The notes: generated by a model not told the origin, from the letters alone. Counted from the stretch's first letter, positions 9,095 through 19,247 are shown. The stretch is 39,788 nucleotides of DNA from Chara braunii (GCA_003427395.1 BFEA01000092.1:2524542-2564329), one strand, 5' to 3'. A program made the numbers and translations.

Positions 9095-10006
9095 ATGAGG
9101 GCGCCACCCGGGACAAAGCTTAGCTTTCATGCATTGCCAGTTGGGAAACTTAAAGTTCAAATTGAAACTCACCACACTAACACGCTAGTGGACGACGGAG
9201 CAGAAATCACCCTCATACGACGAGATTTCGCAATGGTCACGGGGTGCATGGTAAACAAGGAAGTAGCAGGGAGTATCCGGGGAGCCGGTGGCGAAATTCC
9301 TTTCACATGGTATGTCACCAAATGTGTAGTCAGGGCGGGAATCCGGGAATCCATCTGGTCCTTTCAAAGGATAACCGTGATGGAAGAAATGGATCACGAC
9401 GTAATCCTCGGGAGACCATGGTGCACCAATGTGGAAATGATAGGAATGCATCTGAACGACGACACATACATGGTAGACATAGAGGACCCAGTGACTGGCC
9501 GCAGAGAACTCCTCCGACTTCTTGGGACCGGAGGGGACCCTCCGAAGGGCAAATTGGCAACCTGGTCTCCTACATTCGAAGAAAGTGCGCGGAAGGGGGC
9601 ATTCGCACAAATGAAAGGCATGAGGGAAAGGGTAGAAATTATGATTGAGGAGGCTTTTAGTAAAAAGGAATGGATCAAGATGGGTCTGTCCGTAAAGAAG
9701 AGGAGGCCAGAGGACGAGCCCCTGGGAGTTATGGTGGCGGAAAAGGAGCAGGAAGTTGAACTTGGGGCCAGTCTGCCCAAGCCAAAGAAAGGGCGTAATG
9801 AGACCCCCGAGCTAGCGCTCGAAATCCCAGACCTGTTGCAACTTGTTAAGGCAATCAGGTACCACAAAGTGGGAGTGAACCCGACAACACTTGCCAAGTT
9901 TGAGAATGAGGTTCGAAAAGGTTACTGCCTGAATGGGAAGATAGTTAGCATTCAGCCCCGTATCATGGAAATAGCAAGGCCAATCCCGACCGTTCATTTT
10001 TTATGA
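9095..10006 (+). CDS. Retropepsin-type protease ORF
   Basis: 303 residues, open from ATG 9095 to TGA 10004-10006; the same frame also extends a little upstream. It would cleave the Gag-Pol polyprotein as a dimeric aspartic protease. The active-site segment is LVDDGAEITLI, with catalytic Asp at residue 33 and Asp in place of the usual Ser/Thr in D-S/T-G. The flap and second-half signature VILGRPW is intact at residues 106-112. Residues 160-303 form a charged linker toward RT. The ORF ends inside TTTTTTATGA and overlaps the RT ORF by 4 bases. Confidence 0.85.
   Translation: MRAPPGTKLSFHALPVGKLKVQIETHHTNTLVDDGAEITLIRRDFAMVTGCMVNKEVAGSIRGAGGEIPFTWYVTKCVVRAGIRESIWSFQRITVMEEMDHDVILGRPWCTNVEMIGMHLNDDTYMVDIEDPVTGRRELLRLLGTGGDPPKGKLATWSPTFEESARKGAFAQMKGMRERVEIMIEEAFSKKEWIKMGLSVKKRRPEDEPLGVMVAEKEQEVELGASLPKPKKGRNETPELALEIPDLLQLVKAIRYHKVGVNPTTLAKFENEVRKGYCLNGKIVSIQPRIMEIARPIPTVHFL
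9997..10003 (+). promoter_or_regulatory. Possible -1 frameshift heptamer T TTT TTA
   Basis: In the protease frame the codons are CAT-TTT-TTA-TGA, so the heptamer T-TTT-TTA is in the phase needed for tandem -1 slippage. It abuts the protease stop, and the RT ORF is exactly the -1 frame. A loss of one T from a T7 run in a once continuous ORF would look identical, and I see no obvious strong stem loop in the next 40 bases. Confidence 0.4.
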
Positions 10007-12159
10007 GAACGATTCCAGAAGGCAGTGTGCGAAAATACAAACCCGTAGGAAAGAAGGTCAAGTCGGTCTCGATCCTAGTAGAAACATCAAAGGAAGAGGT
10101 CATGGAAAAAGAGGAGGAGATTCTACGGGTTATAAGGGAGAGACGCGCAACGGAAGGGCATCGCATACCAGATAAGGTAGCAGATACCGTGAAAATAGGA
10201 GTGGAAGGGTTTCTAACAGCGGAAGAAACTCAGTTGATAAGAAAGGCATGCCAGAAGTTTCATCTAGCTTTCGCTTTCAATGACCATCAGAAAGGGCGAT
10301 TGAACGCAAAGCTAGTTCCCCCTGTCAGGATCCACACCGTACAGCACGAGTGTTGGAATGATAAAGGGCCCGCCTATGAGTTTGGGATAGCAGCGGAGGT
10401 CATCGACCTGCTTAGAGCGAAGATAGACTCTTTCGTAGCTGAACCCACCGCATCCCCCTACGCGAACAAGTGGTTCGTGTTCAGGAAGCCCAATAAGACT
10501 CTCAGGTGGATCCAGGACCTGCAGAAGCTCAATGCGGTAACAATTAGGGATGCAGGCTCGCTTCCACAGGCCGATTTGTTGGCAGAATCTCATGTGGGGC
10601 GGAGTATTTACTCCCTGGTAGACTTGTACTCAGGATATGATCAGTTGCCGCTCGATGCGAGGGATAGACCATACACCGCAATGCACACCCCCGTAGGACA
10701 GTTACAGATGCAAGTGACCCCTATGGGTTTCACAAATGCGATAGCAGAGGCGCAGAGGAGGATGCTCGCCGTCACAGGGGATATGTTTCCAGAAAAGTGT
10801 GAACCGTATATAAATGATAATCCCATAAAAGACGCAAGGTACAAGGACGAGACGGAGGTCGAGCCGGGTGTGCAAAAATTTGTTTGGGATCACCTGCAGG
10901 ATATCAAGGATCTCCTACAGCGGTTCTTGCTCTATAATATTACCGCAAGTGGGCCAAAAAATATTTTGGCTGTCCCGGAGGTAGCTATACTGGGATTTCG
11001 CTGTGGGGCCTATGGAAGGAGACCCGACCCAGCAAAGACAGATAAGATCTCTCAGTGGCCGACACTCCTGCGTACCACGATGGAAGTACGAGCCTTCCTA
11101 GGGGTGGTTGGATTCTGGAGGATCTTCATTAAAGGTTTCGCAAAGATAGCAGAACCTATCCACACGATGATTAGGGAAGGTGGCACTATGGACTGGACCG
11201 AGGATAGGGAAGAGGCAGCCCAGACCCTGAAAGACATCCTGTCGTCCGATCAGGTTATCTTAGCAGCACCCTGCTTCAATGACGAAGTAGGACGGTCCTT
11301 CATCCTAGAAACAAATGCGGGATCACTGGCAGTTGGAGGAGTATTGATACAGAGAAGCGAGGAGGGCAAGGAAAGGCCAATCAAATTTGAAAGTAGGACC
11401 CTGAATTCGGCAGAACGACGATACTCACAGTTCAAGAAGGAGGTCTTAGCGATTCTGCATTGTCTTAAGACCTTCCAAGCATACCTGTTCGGAAGGCGAT
11501 TTATCCTAAGGATCGATCCCACCAACGTTGTCGGGGCTCTAAAGAACTACAAGCCTATAGATCCGACCGTCGACAGATGGATAGGCTTCATATCGCAGTT
11601 CGACTACAAGGTCGAGCGGATCGCAGGACTTCGAAACAGGGTGGATGGGCTAAGTAGGGTATGCATCACGCCGGAGGGAATAGAGGACGTAAAACCAATT
11701 GACGCCTTCCTAGATTACGAAGGAGGGGCCCTTGTTGTGGATAACGAAATGGCCGACTCAACGCTTACAACAGGCCAGTTGTTGATTCAAACCTTGAAAA
11801 AGGGCACACCCGCAGTAGTTGCAGAACTCAGGAAAGGACCAGTCACCACGGTCAGGCGCAAAGAGGAAAAGGACTCGTGGGGAGCAGAAGTAGGGACCAG
11901 AGAGGAACTCATGGCAATGACCGTCGAAGGGGGTCGGGACGTCGTGATGACGTTGGCCAAAGCCAGAGCACAGAAGAAGTGCCAGTACCTAGTCAACCTT
12001 ACTCGGGAGGAGCAGGGTACGGATCAGAAGGAACAGGAGTTCTTCCTCATACAGATGTACGAGGGCGTCTTTAAAGAAATCGGTTTGCTGCTCGTAGGGA
12101 ATAAACAACTTGCGGAAGTCAATCCCAAGGCGAGGGAGGAAGTTGAAAAGTACGTCTAA
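10003..12159 (+). pseudogene. pol: Reverse transcriptase / RNase H ORF with mutated catalytic residues
   Basis: 718 codons, open. RT spans about residues 130-350: KWFVFRKPNKTLRWIQDLQK, LVDLYSGYDQ (catalytic Asp 207), TPMGFTNA, and the active-site box YIND where YxDD is expected (Asn 271 by GAT-to-AAT). The connection has SQWP and VRAFLGVVGFWRIFIKGFAK. RNase H spans about 425-545 and starts LETNAGS instead of LETDAS (Asn 438, again GAT-to-AAT); the later acidic residues in KKEVLAI, RIDP and RVDGLSR remain. The two D-to-N changes should abolish DNA synthesis and RNA degradation, so this copy is non-autonomous although the frame is intact. The RT most resembles Ty3/gypsy lineages abundant in basidiomycetes. 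Confidence 0.9.
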
Positions 12160-12161
12160 GA

Positions 12162-13361
12162 AAGGACCACATGTTCAAGAAAGAGGAAGGGATGACACCT
12201 AGACGCGTCATTTGTGGGAGGTCTAGGCAGCTGGACGTAATTCAGGCAATGCATGATGGGCTAGCTGGAGGTCACCGGTCATCTAAGGGAACACTTGCGA
12301 AGATCGTGCCCCTGTACTTTTGGCCAGGGATGGCAGGGATGGTCGGTACGTATTGTTAAACGTGTCAGATATGTCAAGAAAGGAGCGTCGTACGGGTTTA
12401 CGAGCCCCTTAGACCCGACCGGGTACTAGGACCCGGACACCTTGTTCACCTCGACCTTGCCGTTATGCCCGTATCAATGGATGGGTTTAGATACATCTTG
12501 GATGCAAGGTATAATCTCAGTGGCTATGTAGAAGTCGAAGCTCTCAAGAAGAAGACGGGGAAAACAGTGGCCGACTGGGTGGAAGATTTCTACCTAAGGC
12601 ACCCCTTCGTGCGCAGGTTTATAGCAGACAATGGGACAAAATTCGTTAACCAAGAAGTGTTAAACAGGCTCAAGATATTGTGCGTACCAATCAAGATCAC
12701 CGAGCCCTACCATCCAGAGGCAAATGCACCAGTAGAAAGAGGTCACCGGACTTTGAAGAACACAATTGCAAAGTTGGCAGCAGATAATTTGGGAAGTTGG
12801 TCACAGTTTCTCAAGCAGGCAGTCTTCGCCGAGAACATGACTCTAAAAAGAACAACGGGATGTATTCCAGCAGAACTCTGGTATGGAAGGGAGATCGATT
12901 TTCCGATAGAAGCCTTGGTCCCTACCTGGAACAGGCTAGATGACGACCCACACTTGAGCACGGAAGAGTTAATCACGGCACGTTGTCAGCAGGTCGCCAG
13001 AAATGAGGAAGCACTCGAGGAAGTAGTCAATCGTGTGACGGATAGCCGAATGAGGGATAAGGCAAGATGGGACCAGGTCAAGAACATTCGGAAGGAGCCA
13101 CTCCAGGTGGGGGGAAATGTGCTAGTTAGGAACTCGGCTCTTGAAAGCACATGGTCCGGGTAGTTGGGAAAAAAATTCAAAGGGCCTTACAGGATCGCCA
13201 AGCGGGTGGGACTGAACACATTTGAGCTTGAGGATCTCGATGGTACTAGCATAAGAGGGTCATTTCCGGGACAGAGACTGGTCAGATTTTTTAGCAGGGA
13301 TCCGGTGGAACAGTGGCTACAAGAGGCTCAAGACAGGGAAACAGGGGCGGTCACATCTTGA
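12162..13361 (+). pseudogene. Integrase, decayed, with intact D,D-35-E triad
   Basis: Joined to RT through a frameshift near 12155. It reads in one frame with TAA at 12357 and TAG at 13161. The N-terminal zinc domain has His at 12252 and 12273 (HDGLAGGH) and Cys at 12363 and 12372 (TCQIC). The catalytic core keeps Asp 12453 (HLDLAVMP), Asp 12627 (IADNGTKF) and Glu 12735 (PVERGH), with exactly 35 residues between the second Asp and Glu. A GPY/F-type module (KGPYRIAKRV) follows at about 13177. No chromodomain is seen after it, and the protein ends ETGAVTS. The TAA at 12357 sits where a Gln codon is likely, one C-to-T change away. Confidence 0.88.
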
Positions 13362-13816
13362 AAGGTAGACGACTGGCTATGACCCTGGACCGCCTCCCTA
13401 TGGAAGTGATCATGACCACAAGGGTTGTTCGTTTGTGTGACTTGAATTTATGTGGAACGTGGGGAGACTGTCTGGGCTGTCTGTGACTAGGTCTGGGAGC
13501 ACGGGACAGTGTATTATAGTTTTTGTGGGGTAACGTTGGTGACTATCTACACGAGGTATTTATGTGCTGGGACAATGTACCGTAGTTTTTGTGTGGTGAT
13601 GATGTGGACTGCCTACATGGGGCACCTATGTGTTGGGAAAATGTGTCGAGGGTTCTAAGGGATAATTGGGTTACCAACTATATGGGGGCAAGCAAGAGTT
13701 CTAGGGAATCCTCCAAAACCGCAAATGGGAGTGGAAGGGAATGCGTGTGTACGAGGGGTTGTGGTGATTATTATGCATGAACAGGACCAGGCAAGGAGAA
13801 AACAGCAAACGGTAAA
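13362..13816 (+). other. Intergenic region after pol
   Basis: About 450 bases without a convincing gene. It is G/T-rich, with repeated phrases such as GTGTGTTG/TTTTTGTG. AACAG near 13783 is a possible splice acceptor for the next ORF. Confidence 0.4.
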
Positions 13817-14434
13817 ATGGAATTTGAAAATGAAAATGACTGCAACGCTATCAATAGGCCTACAGAGGGACAATCATCGAGGCAGGCTGGGGAATCAAGC
13901 TCCAGGAAGAGGAAGTTATATGTGGGGTTTGACCACAACCTGGTGGTAAACAGAGGGGGCAGGAAACAAGGGACCAGAGGGCCGTCACCACTGAAGGAAG
14001 GGGAGCCGATAGAGCTGCCTTCAGACAGTGATCCTAGCAGCAAGGAAGAGGGGAGCCCAGAGGAGGGACAACGGCCGGGGGAGAATGAGTCAGTTGAGTT
14101 CATCGACCTCACCAGCGAAGAGGAAGAAGATGAGGTAACAACACCCACTAGGGAAGAACGGGGAAGAGAGGGGGAACCGGGTGAGAAGAAGGATAAATGG
14201 ATAGAGGAATTTGGGCCTGAGTTCAGCGACTGGTTTGATCAATGGGGCGCTATCTTGCGATATCAATGGATAATGAAGGCAAGGGAAAAGTTGGGCAGGG
14301 GACAAGATATATCCCCAACAACATTTTTTTCAGAAGAGACCCTCCTTCAGTTGCAGAGGATAAAGAGGCAAATGCAGCAGGAAGCGGAGGACCGTGCAAG
14401 GAGGGAGGCTCAACGCAGGCCACCTGGACGATAA
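13817..14434 (+). CDS. Intact post-pol ORF with SUMO-interacting-motif-like segment
   Basis: 205 residues, ATG 13817 to TAA 14432, with an in-frame TGA upstream at 13778 so this is the first ATG. It lies where env or extra ORFs sit in LTR elements, but there is no signal peptide or membrane segment. Features in order: a Ser-rich patch with basic SSRKRKL (about 28-34, NLS-like), PIELPSDSD (64-72), FIDLTSEEEEDE (95-106), a Trp-rich part (FSDWFDQW, ILRYQWIMKA), and a basic, helical C-terminus rich in Gln/Arg/Glu (LQLQRIKRQMQQEAEDRA). FIDLT followed by acidic residues is a textbook SUMO-interacting motif shape. It is the only fully intact ORF of the element outside the protease and RT reading frames. 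Function inferred only. Confidence 0.6.
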   Translation: MEFENENDCNAINRPTEGQSSRQAGESSSRKRKLYVGFDHNLVVNRGGRKQGTRGPSPLKEGEPIELPSDSDPSSKEEGSPEEGQRPGENESVEFIDLTSEEEEDEVTTPTREERGREGEPGEKKDKWIEEFGPEFSDWFDQWGAILRYQWIMKAREKLGRGQDISPTTFFSEETLLQLQRIKRQMQQEAEDRARREAQRRPPGR

Positions 14435-15380
14435 AGGCACGGCAGCCGTAATGAGGAACAACTAGGAGTTGGGGGGGGTTGGTCCCTGGGCAGTCAGAGC
14501 TGCCATTTTGGACTTCGCATTTGAACTCTTTTTGTGAATGCATTTTCTAAGCTCGAAGTGACTAAGGACCGGGTAGTCAGCGCTACTTCGTACGAATGGT
14601 TGCTTCTTCAGAAAAAGGCATGAGGGTTTTGCACTTATAATAGAATTCTGGATGGTTGGGTAGATTAAGGGAAAGAAAAATGGGAAACAACGGGGATCTA
14701 GACGAAGACGAGTCTATAATGTTGCCTTTGCATTCGAACTCTGTCTCCTTAGTTTTCCTTGTAAGGACTGCAATGAAATTACTTTTTGGATTGAGGGAGC
14801 TAGTAGAGGGTGGGTGATCAGGGCTACTTTGTATAAGTACTCGCTCCGTGTTGGAAATATGAGTTTTGGGTTGTAAGGAAGGGATTGGGGGTTGGTTGAC
14901 TTTATGGGCAGCAGCATGTGAACTCTTGAACGCTGGAAGAAACATTCATGATGAAAGTCTTTCTTGTGAGTTATGTATCCATGATTGAATGAGTCGCCCC
15001 CATGAGTCTTTGTGAGAGGTTAGGGGACCTATGGGTAGAGAGGCACACTCTCCCTTAGGAGCCTAATCCAACCTACCCCAGGCAACCCCAGAGCATTGAG
15101 AAGCATATGAGAAGTCAGAAAAGTGGCAGGGAAACATTGAAATGATGCAACACCCCTTGCAATGGTTGAACGACCGGATGGGCTAGTGCTGCTTGGGGCC
15201 GCGAGCCTCAACTTGAGTACTAGACGCTAAGTCGGATGGATGGATGGATGTAAGAATGACAAAAGACATGAGCAAAAGGAAGGAGCATGTGTAAAAAACC
15301 CAAGACGATGGCCGCCCTCTAACCCCCGAGACGAGACAGGATCCATGTCCTCGAGGCCCACCCCCTCGGGCGCTAACATT
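14435..15380 (+). other. Non-coding internal region
   Basis: No gene recognised. A weak, diverged internal duplication is visible: CGCATTTGAACTC/GCATTCGAACTC (14517 and 14732) and TCAGCGCTACTTCGTA/TCAGGGCTACTTTGTA (14577 and 14818), about 210-240 bases apart. A short GGAT run lies at 15234-15250. Confidence 0.35.
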
Positions 15381-15382
15381 GC

Positions 15383-15530
15383 AATGGACAAGGATGACCC
15401 TAATCAGGCTGCCCAATTGAAATGGATAAGGATGGTCCTAACCAGGCTGTCCGATGACAATGGATAAGAATGGCCTAATCAGGCTGTCTGACTTGGAAAT
15501 GGAAAGAACGACCCTAACCAGGTTGTTTGG
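15383..15530 (+). repeat. Tandem repeat, 33-40 bp x 4
   Basis: Four diverged units starting AATGGA at 15383, 15421, 15459 and 15498, each with a CCTAAYCAGGYTG core. No coding value is seen. Confidence 0.75.
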
Positions 15531-15599
15531 AATGACCCCTGACAAGGGTCATTCTTTCGAATTGGCACTGGGGTCCCCCTTGCATGGCTGCTTGTGATG

Positions 15600-15800
15600 C
15601 ATGGAATTGGAAGGGCGGAGCCTTGGTTAATACATTGGAAGAGCTGAACCTTGGAAACGACATTGGAAGAGATATTGGACTCGGCCTTGGAAGAGATATT
15701 GCATTGAGCATTGGACTGAGAATGAGCATTGGACTGAGATTGAGCATGGGAATGAGACTGAGCATTGAAACTGGATTGAGTATTGGAAATTGTATTGCAT
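15600..15800 (+). repeat. 18-bp-type minisatellite (GAGCATTGGACTGAGAWT)
   Basis: Roughly ten degenerate units of GARCATTGGACTGAGA. Because 18 is a multiple of three, a 72-codon frame (15584-15802) repeating S-I-G-L-R stays open through it. I treat that frame as a by-product of the repeat. Confidence 0.7.
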
Positions 15801-16690
15801 AAACAGAGGACCCTAGGCAACTTGAAATGGATTTGGAAAAAGCCTTGAAATGGAACTTCTCCTTTCTTCTAGTCTTTGGCCTCAGCAAGAGGGGGATACC
15901 GGTGCATGCACCGCGACCTCAAGACCTCTATCCCTTTGAGGGAAAAAGTCTCAGCACGACCTGTTCCTCTTCGAGAGGGTGAGGGTTAAAGGACTAAGGC
16001 ACCTACCACTTGGATCGGTGCGGGACGTCCGGAACCACCTCCGACAATGAGCTCTAATCGGGGAGTTTCAACTGCGCCTTCTGTTGAATGCCTAAACGTC
16101 AAAGGGCGAGAGAGCCAAATGGGAAGGAAAGTCATTCTCATCTAGTCTATTTTGCTACTCTCCAACCACACGCCATGTCATAGAGGGGTGGTATGGCCGT
16201 TTGGGCCGGACCACGGCTGCCCGCACTAAGTTGGGCGGCACTGTCCAAGGGGAGAGGCTGGGCGAGGTACCGGGTGGAGTCCGCCACCACCACGGTGCAT
16301 TGACACTGCCCTGTCGGAACATTACAACCGTTTCGGGACTAATTGCGAGGTCTTCATAACTGCACTCGCGGACTGATCGAGAGCCCCAACTCTCTTGAAA
16401 GGAAGAGGCCGGAATCCAGAAAATCACCACTCGGGAGGAACGATTCGCGAGGAATGCTCTTATGGCTAGACGAGGCCCTGGCAGGCTTGGATTGGACCTA
16501 CCTGACAGACGCGGGGAGGAACCCCAGTATTGGTGCTCGCCATGTAAGAGAAGAAAGGTCGGACCGAGTAGAAGGATGAGGCGTCGTCCGCTGGGGAGGA
16601 ACTGATCACTCTTCCTTTTGTGAAGCGGATGGGCTTATGTCCTTGACTTGCGGTTGGTGGGCCAAAGGTCTCGTGCCTCCGAGTGAGGAC
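15801..16690 (+). other. Non-coding internal region
   Basis: About 0.9 kb in which I see no gene, RNA or clear repeat. Confidence 0.4.
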
Positions 16691-16696
16691 CAGTCG

Positions 16697-16732
16697 CGCG
16701 ATGGGGACATCGCGTTTTGAGTGGGGGGAAGG
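16697..16732 (+). promoter_or_regulatory. GNRA hairpin plus G-rich purine tract, copy 1
   Basis: CGCGATG-GGGA-CATCGCG (16697-16714) is a perfect 7-bp stem with a GNRA-type tetraloop, followed by GAGTGGGGGGAAGG and then TGTG. The same arrangement recurs at 17954-17988. This may be a second or older polypurine tract. Confidence 0.5.
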
Positions 16733-16739
16733 TGTGCCA

Positions 16740-17240
16740 TCTACCAATGAACGCATGAAAATAAGACTTGTAATTGATTTTGCATGGGTTTGGGAAAAAG
16801 GGGCCTGTTAAGATGGCCGGAACAGAAAAAGATTATAACTGGCTTTGTATGGTCCTGAGAAAAGGGGGCCTGGCAAGACGCCAGAGCAAAAATGACTTGA
16901 GCAAGTGATATGATATAAACTTGAGAAAAACGGCTTGGCAAGATAGTCAGGAAGGGAAGGGCTGGTGTGATTGATTCTGTGTGAACCCAAGAAAAGGAAC
17001 TGGCAGACTGAGAGTTGGTTGTGTAATTGGCTCGTATAAGTTTGAAAAGATGAGAAATGGCTAAGGGGTGAACCAAGCATTGCACATGAAGAGTCAATTA
17101 AGTAAAGGGCAAGAAAGGGGCAAAGGATGAAATGCATGCGGAATTGGCAGGACCTGAGAAAGACCGGGAGGAATGACCCGGGAAGAATGCATGTGGATTT
17201 GGCTATATCTGAGCTTCGGGGAGAGGAAAAACTGTACTGA
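16740..17240 (+). repeat. Diverged tandem repeat, about 60-75 bp units
   Basis: Six or so degenerate units carrying variants of GTWTGRRYYTGAGAAAAGGGGCCTGGCAAGA, with GGCCTG.TAAGATGG, GGCCTGGCAAGACG, GGCTTGGCAAGATA and GAACTGGCAGACTG as successive cores. No gene. Confidence 0.5.
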
Positions 17241-17344
17241 AAGTGTGTGGATGCCCTAAGAGTAATAAATGAGATGAAACCAAAAGGATTTCTGCTCGAG
17301 AATGTTTTCCTCAATGAAATGGGAAGATAGATTTGAGATTACGA

Positions 17345-17881
17345 ATGCAGCCTTCAAGACATTGCCGAGAGCGAGAAATAACGTACAATGAAAAACTAGC
17401 TGCAAGGCATGTTGTGGTCGGACCCCTCCAAGGGGCGATGCTAGCCGACTCAATGAGGGAAAGAGACACCAAGCCGCTTAAGCTCCTTGACGTGTTGCTA
17501 GCACGCACCTGGAGGAAGCCATGGCAAATGATCCTTGTAACATCCGTCGCCAAAATCTTCCTTTTACCTCGGCCCCTGGGGAAGATGATGGGCGCGCCGT
17601 CCTCTCTCTTGTGGAACGATACGGGAATTTGTGGGGAAGTTCTTGGGTATGCGGGAGCTCCAGTGAGAAAGAGATACAACTGTGAGACAGACGTTGATGC
17701 ACAGAGAGTGTTACGCGCTCGTTACAAAGACATTACTGAGCTTGGGGACGTTACGCAATCCAAAGGAAACCCGAAACAAAACCTTGACCCCTCCATACCC
17801 TCCCCCGCCCCAAGGGGCGGAAACTTAAAGAAGGACCCGATGAAAGAGTGGGAAAAGACAAAAAAAACCCTGGTAAGCTAA
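17345..17881 (+). CDS. Hypothetical ORF upstream of the polypurine tract
   Basis: 178 residues from ATG 17345 to TAA 17879; the frame is also open slightly upstream. It starts MQPSRHCREREITYNEKLAA, has a hydrophobic middle (MILVTSVAKIFLLPRP), a Pro/Lys-rich end and no known motif. It lies between the two hairpin/purine-tract copies. It may be a genuine last ORF of the element or a chance open frame. GGTAAGC at its 3' end resembles a splice donor. Confidence 0.3.
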   Translation: MQPSRHCREREITYNEKLAARHVVVGPLQGAMLADSMRERDTKPLKLLDVLLARTWRKPWQMILVTSVAKIFLLPRPLGKMMGAPSSLLWNDTGICGEVLGYAGAPVRKRYNCETDVDAQRVLRARYKDITELGDVTQSKGNPKQNLDPSIPSPAPRGGNLKKDPMKEWEKTKKTLVS

Positions 17882-17953
17882 CTATTCATCCCACCCCACT
17901 TCCCCTCCTTGTTTGTCTATCACCCCAAAATTCCTACTGACCATGGATTGATG

Positions 17954-17988
17954 CGCGATGGGGACATCACGAATGAGGGGGGGGAATA
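17954..17988 (+). promoter_or_regulatory. Hairpin plus polypurine tract, likely primer for plus-strand DNA
   Basis: CGCGATG-GGGA-CATCACG (17954-17971, one pair lost compared with copy 1), then GAATGAGGGGGGGGAA and TA before TGTCGAGAC. A G-rich purine tract directly before TG is what is expected at the start of a 3' LTR. There is no 5' LTR start in the window to compare, so this is inference. Confidence 0.55.
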
Positions 17989-18384
17989 TGTCGAGACTGG
18001 TGAGTCCCGAATGATTTTCCGTCACTCGAGAGACTGTATTTGACCAATTTGTGCACGGCAAAGAAAATCGGAGGCAGGAATGATGGAAAGATCGAAAGCG
18101 TGAGCACGGACAGTTGGAGGCTAGAGGTTGTCCGGAGTCGTCAAGACCGCCAAAGTTAGAGAGGAATTGTCTAAGCAGGAATCAGTAGAGGAATATGAGA
18201 GAATAGCAAGGGCGACTCCTTCCCCAAGGACGGAGGATGGCCGCCGGGAAAGTTGGTAGCAGCATGAGAGGTGCGCAGCAAGGGAAGGAAGAAAGTGAGA
18301 AGGAACAGGGCGCAAGGCGCTGACGTGACGCGGCGGCAGGTGGGTCGAGGAGATCGCAGGTTAGGGGGAACCGACGCCCAGAGC

Positions 18385-18715
18385 GGTACCGGCAGGACAA
18401 AGAGCCGGAGACCGCCGCAAGGCTGAAGGACGTCAGGAGCGCCAAGGGAAGACGTGGTACAGGAGGGGCAGGAGTGTCGGGGACCACATGGGATCGGAAG
18501 ACGGGGCGGTACCGGTAGGACAAAGAGTCGAGGACCACGCGGGACCAGGGGATGGCGTGGTGCTGGCAGGGCGAAGTACCGGGAACCTCGTAAGACCAAG
18601 GGAAAGACGTAATGCAGGCGGGCCGAAGTGCCAGGGACCGCGTGGGCCTAGATAAAATGGCGGCACCCGCGGAACCGCTAGCAGGACGGGTATCGACGGG
18701 ACGAAGTATCAGGAG
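18385..18715 (+). repeat. Tandem repeat, about 51-52 bp x 6
   Basis: Diverged GC-rich units with GGTACCGGYAGGACAAAG / GGTGCTGGCAGGGCGAAG cores at 18385, 18456, 18508, 18559 and 18609, and a weaker unit after 18660. In the 8-kb LTR model these lie in U3, where repeated enhancer-like blocks are common. Confidence 0.65.
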
Positions 18716-19247
18716 CCACTGATGGGGGCTGAAGACCGGAACCATCGGCGGAATAAGGGCAGGCCAAGGGGTAGTCCGAGAGGGTACCAGTCTCTCGGAC
18801 TGCATGTACCTAGCCAAAATGAGGCCCAGGTACCCCCTGAGAAGCCAAAACCGGAAATTTGGCCTTTGGGGTACCTCGCTCCACCTAGAGGCACTTGGAG
18901 GGGCCTAGAGGTTGGGCGGTGCACATGTTCCAGCCTACATAAGCTGGAGGTGTAGGCCGCAACTCTCATTTGAGCATGAGAGGTGCCTATGCTGCCCAAA
19001 TGAGTCCAGGAAAGAGTCCGAGTGGGAGAGAAGCAAGGGAGTGAGGGTCGGAGCTAGCCTGTAGCCTGGCTATGGTGGTGAGGCTGAGAAAGGTGACCTG
19101 GAGGCTAGGGGGGAGCAAGGAGAGTGGTCCGCCATAGCCCCCAGGCTGTGAAGTAGAAGGAGAGGCCGAAAGGGGTCCCCATAGCCTTTCTAGAGGGAAG
19201 GACTCCACAACCTTGGAAGTAGGAACCTGCCATAGCTAAAGGAGAGG

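Noticed and set aside
9169-9897. Long minus-strand ORFs opposite the protease
   Set aside because: Antisense shadows of a recognisable protease reading frame.
13177-13361. Chromodomain at the integrase C-terminus
   Set aside because: After the GPY/F-type module the sequence lacks the aromatic cage pattern and ends within about 60 residues.
13362-14434. Envelope gene after pol
   Set aside because: The only intact ORF has no signal peptide, transmembrane segment, glycosylation-rich ectodomain or fusion peptide, so the env label is not supported.
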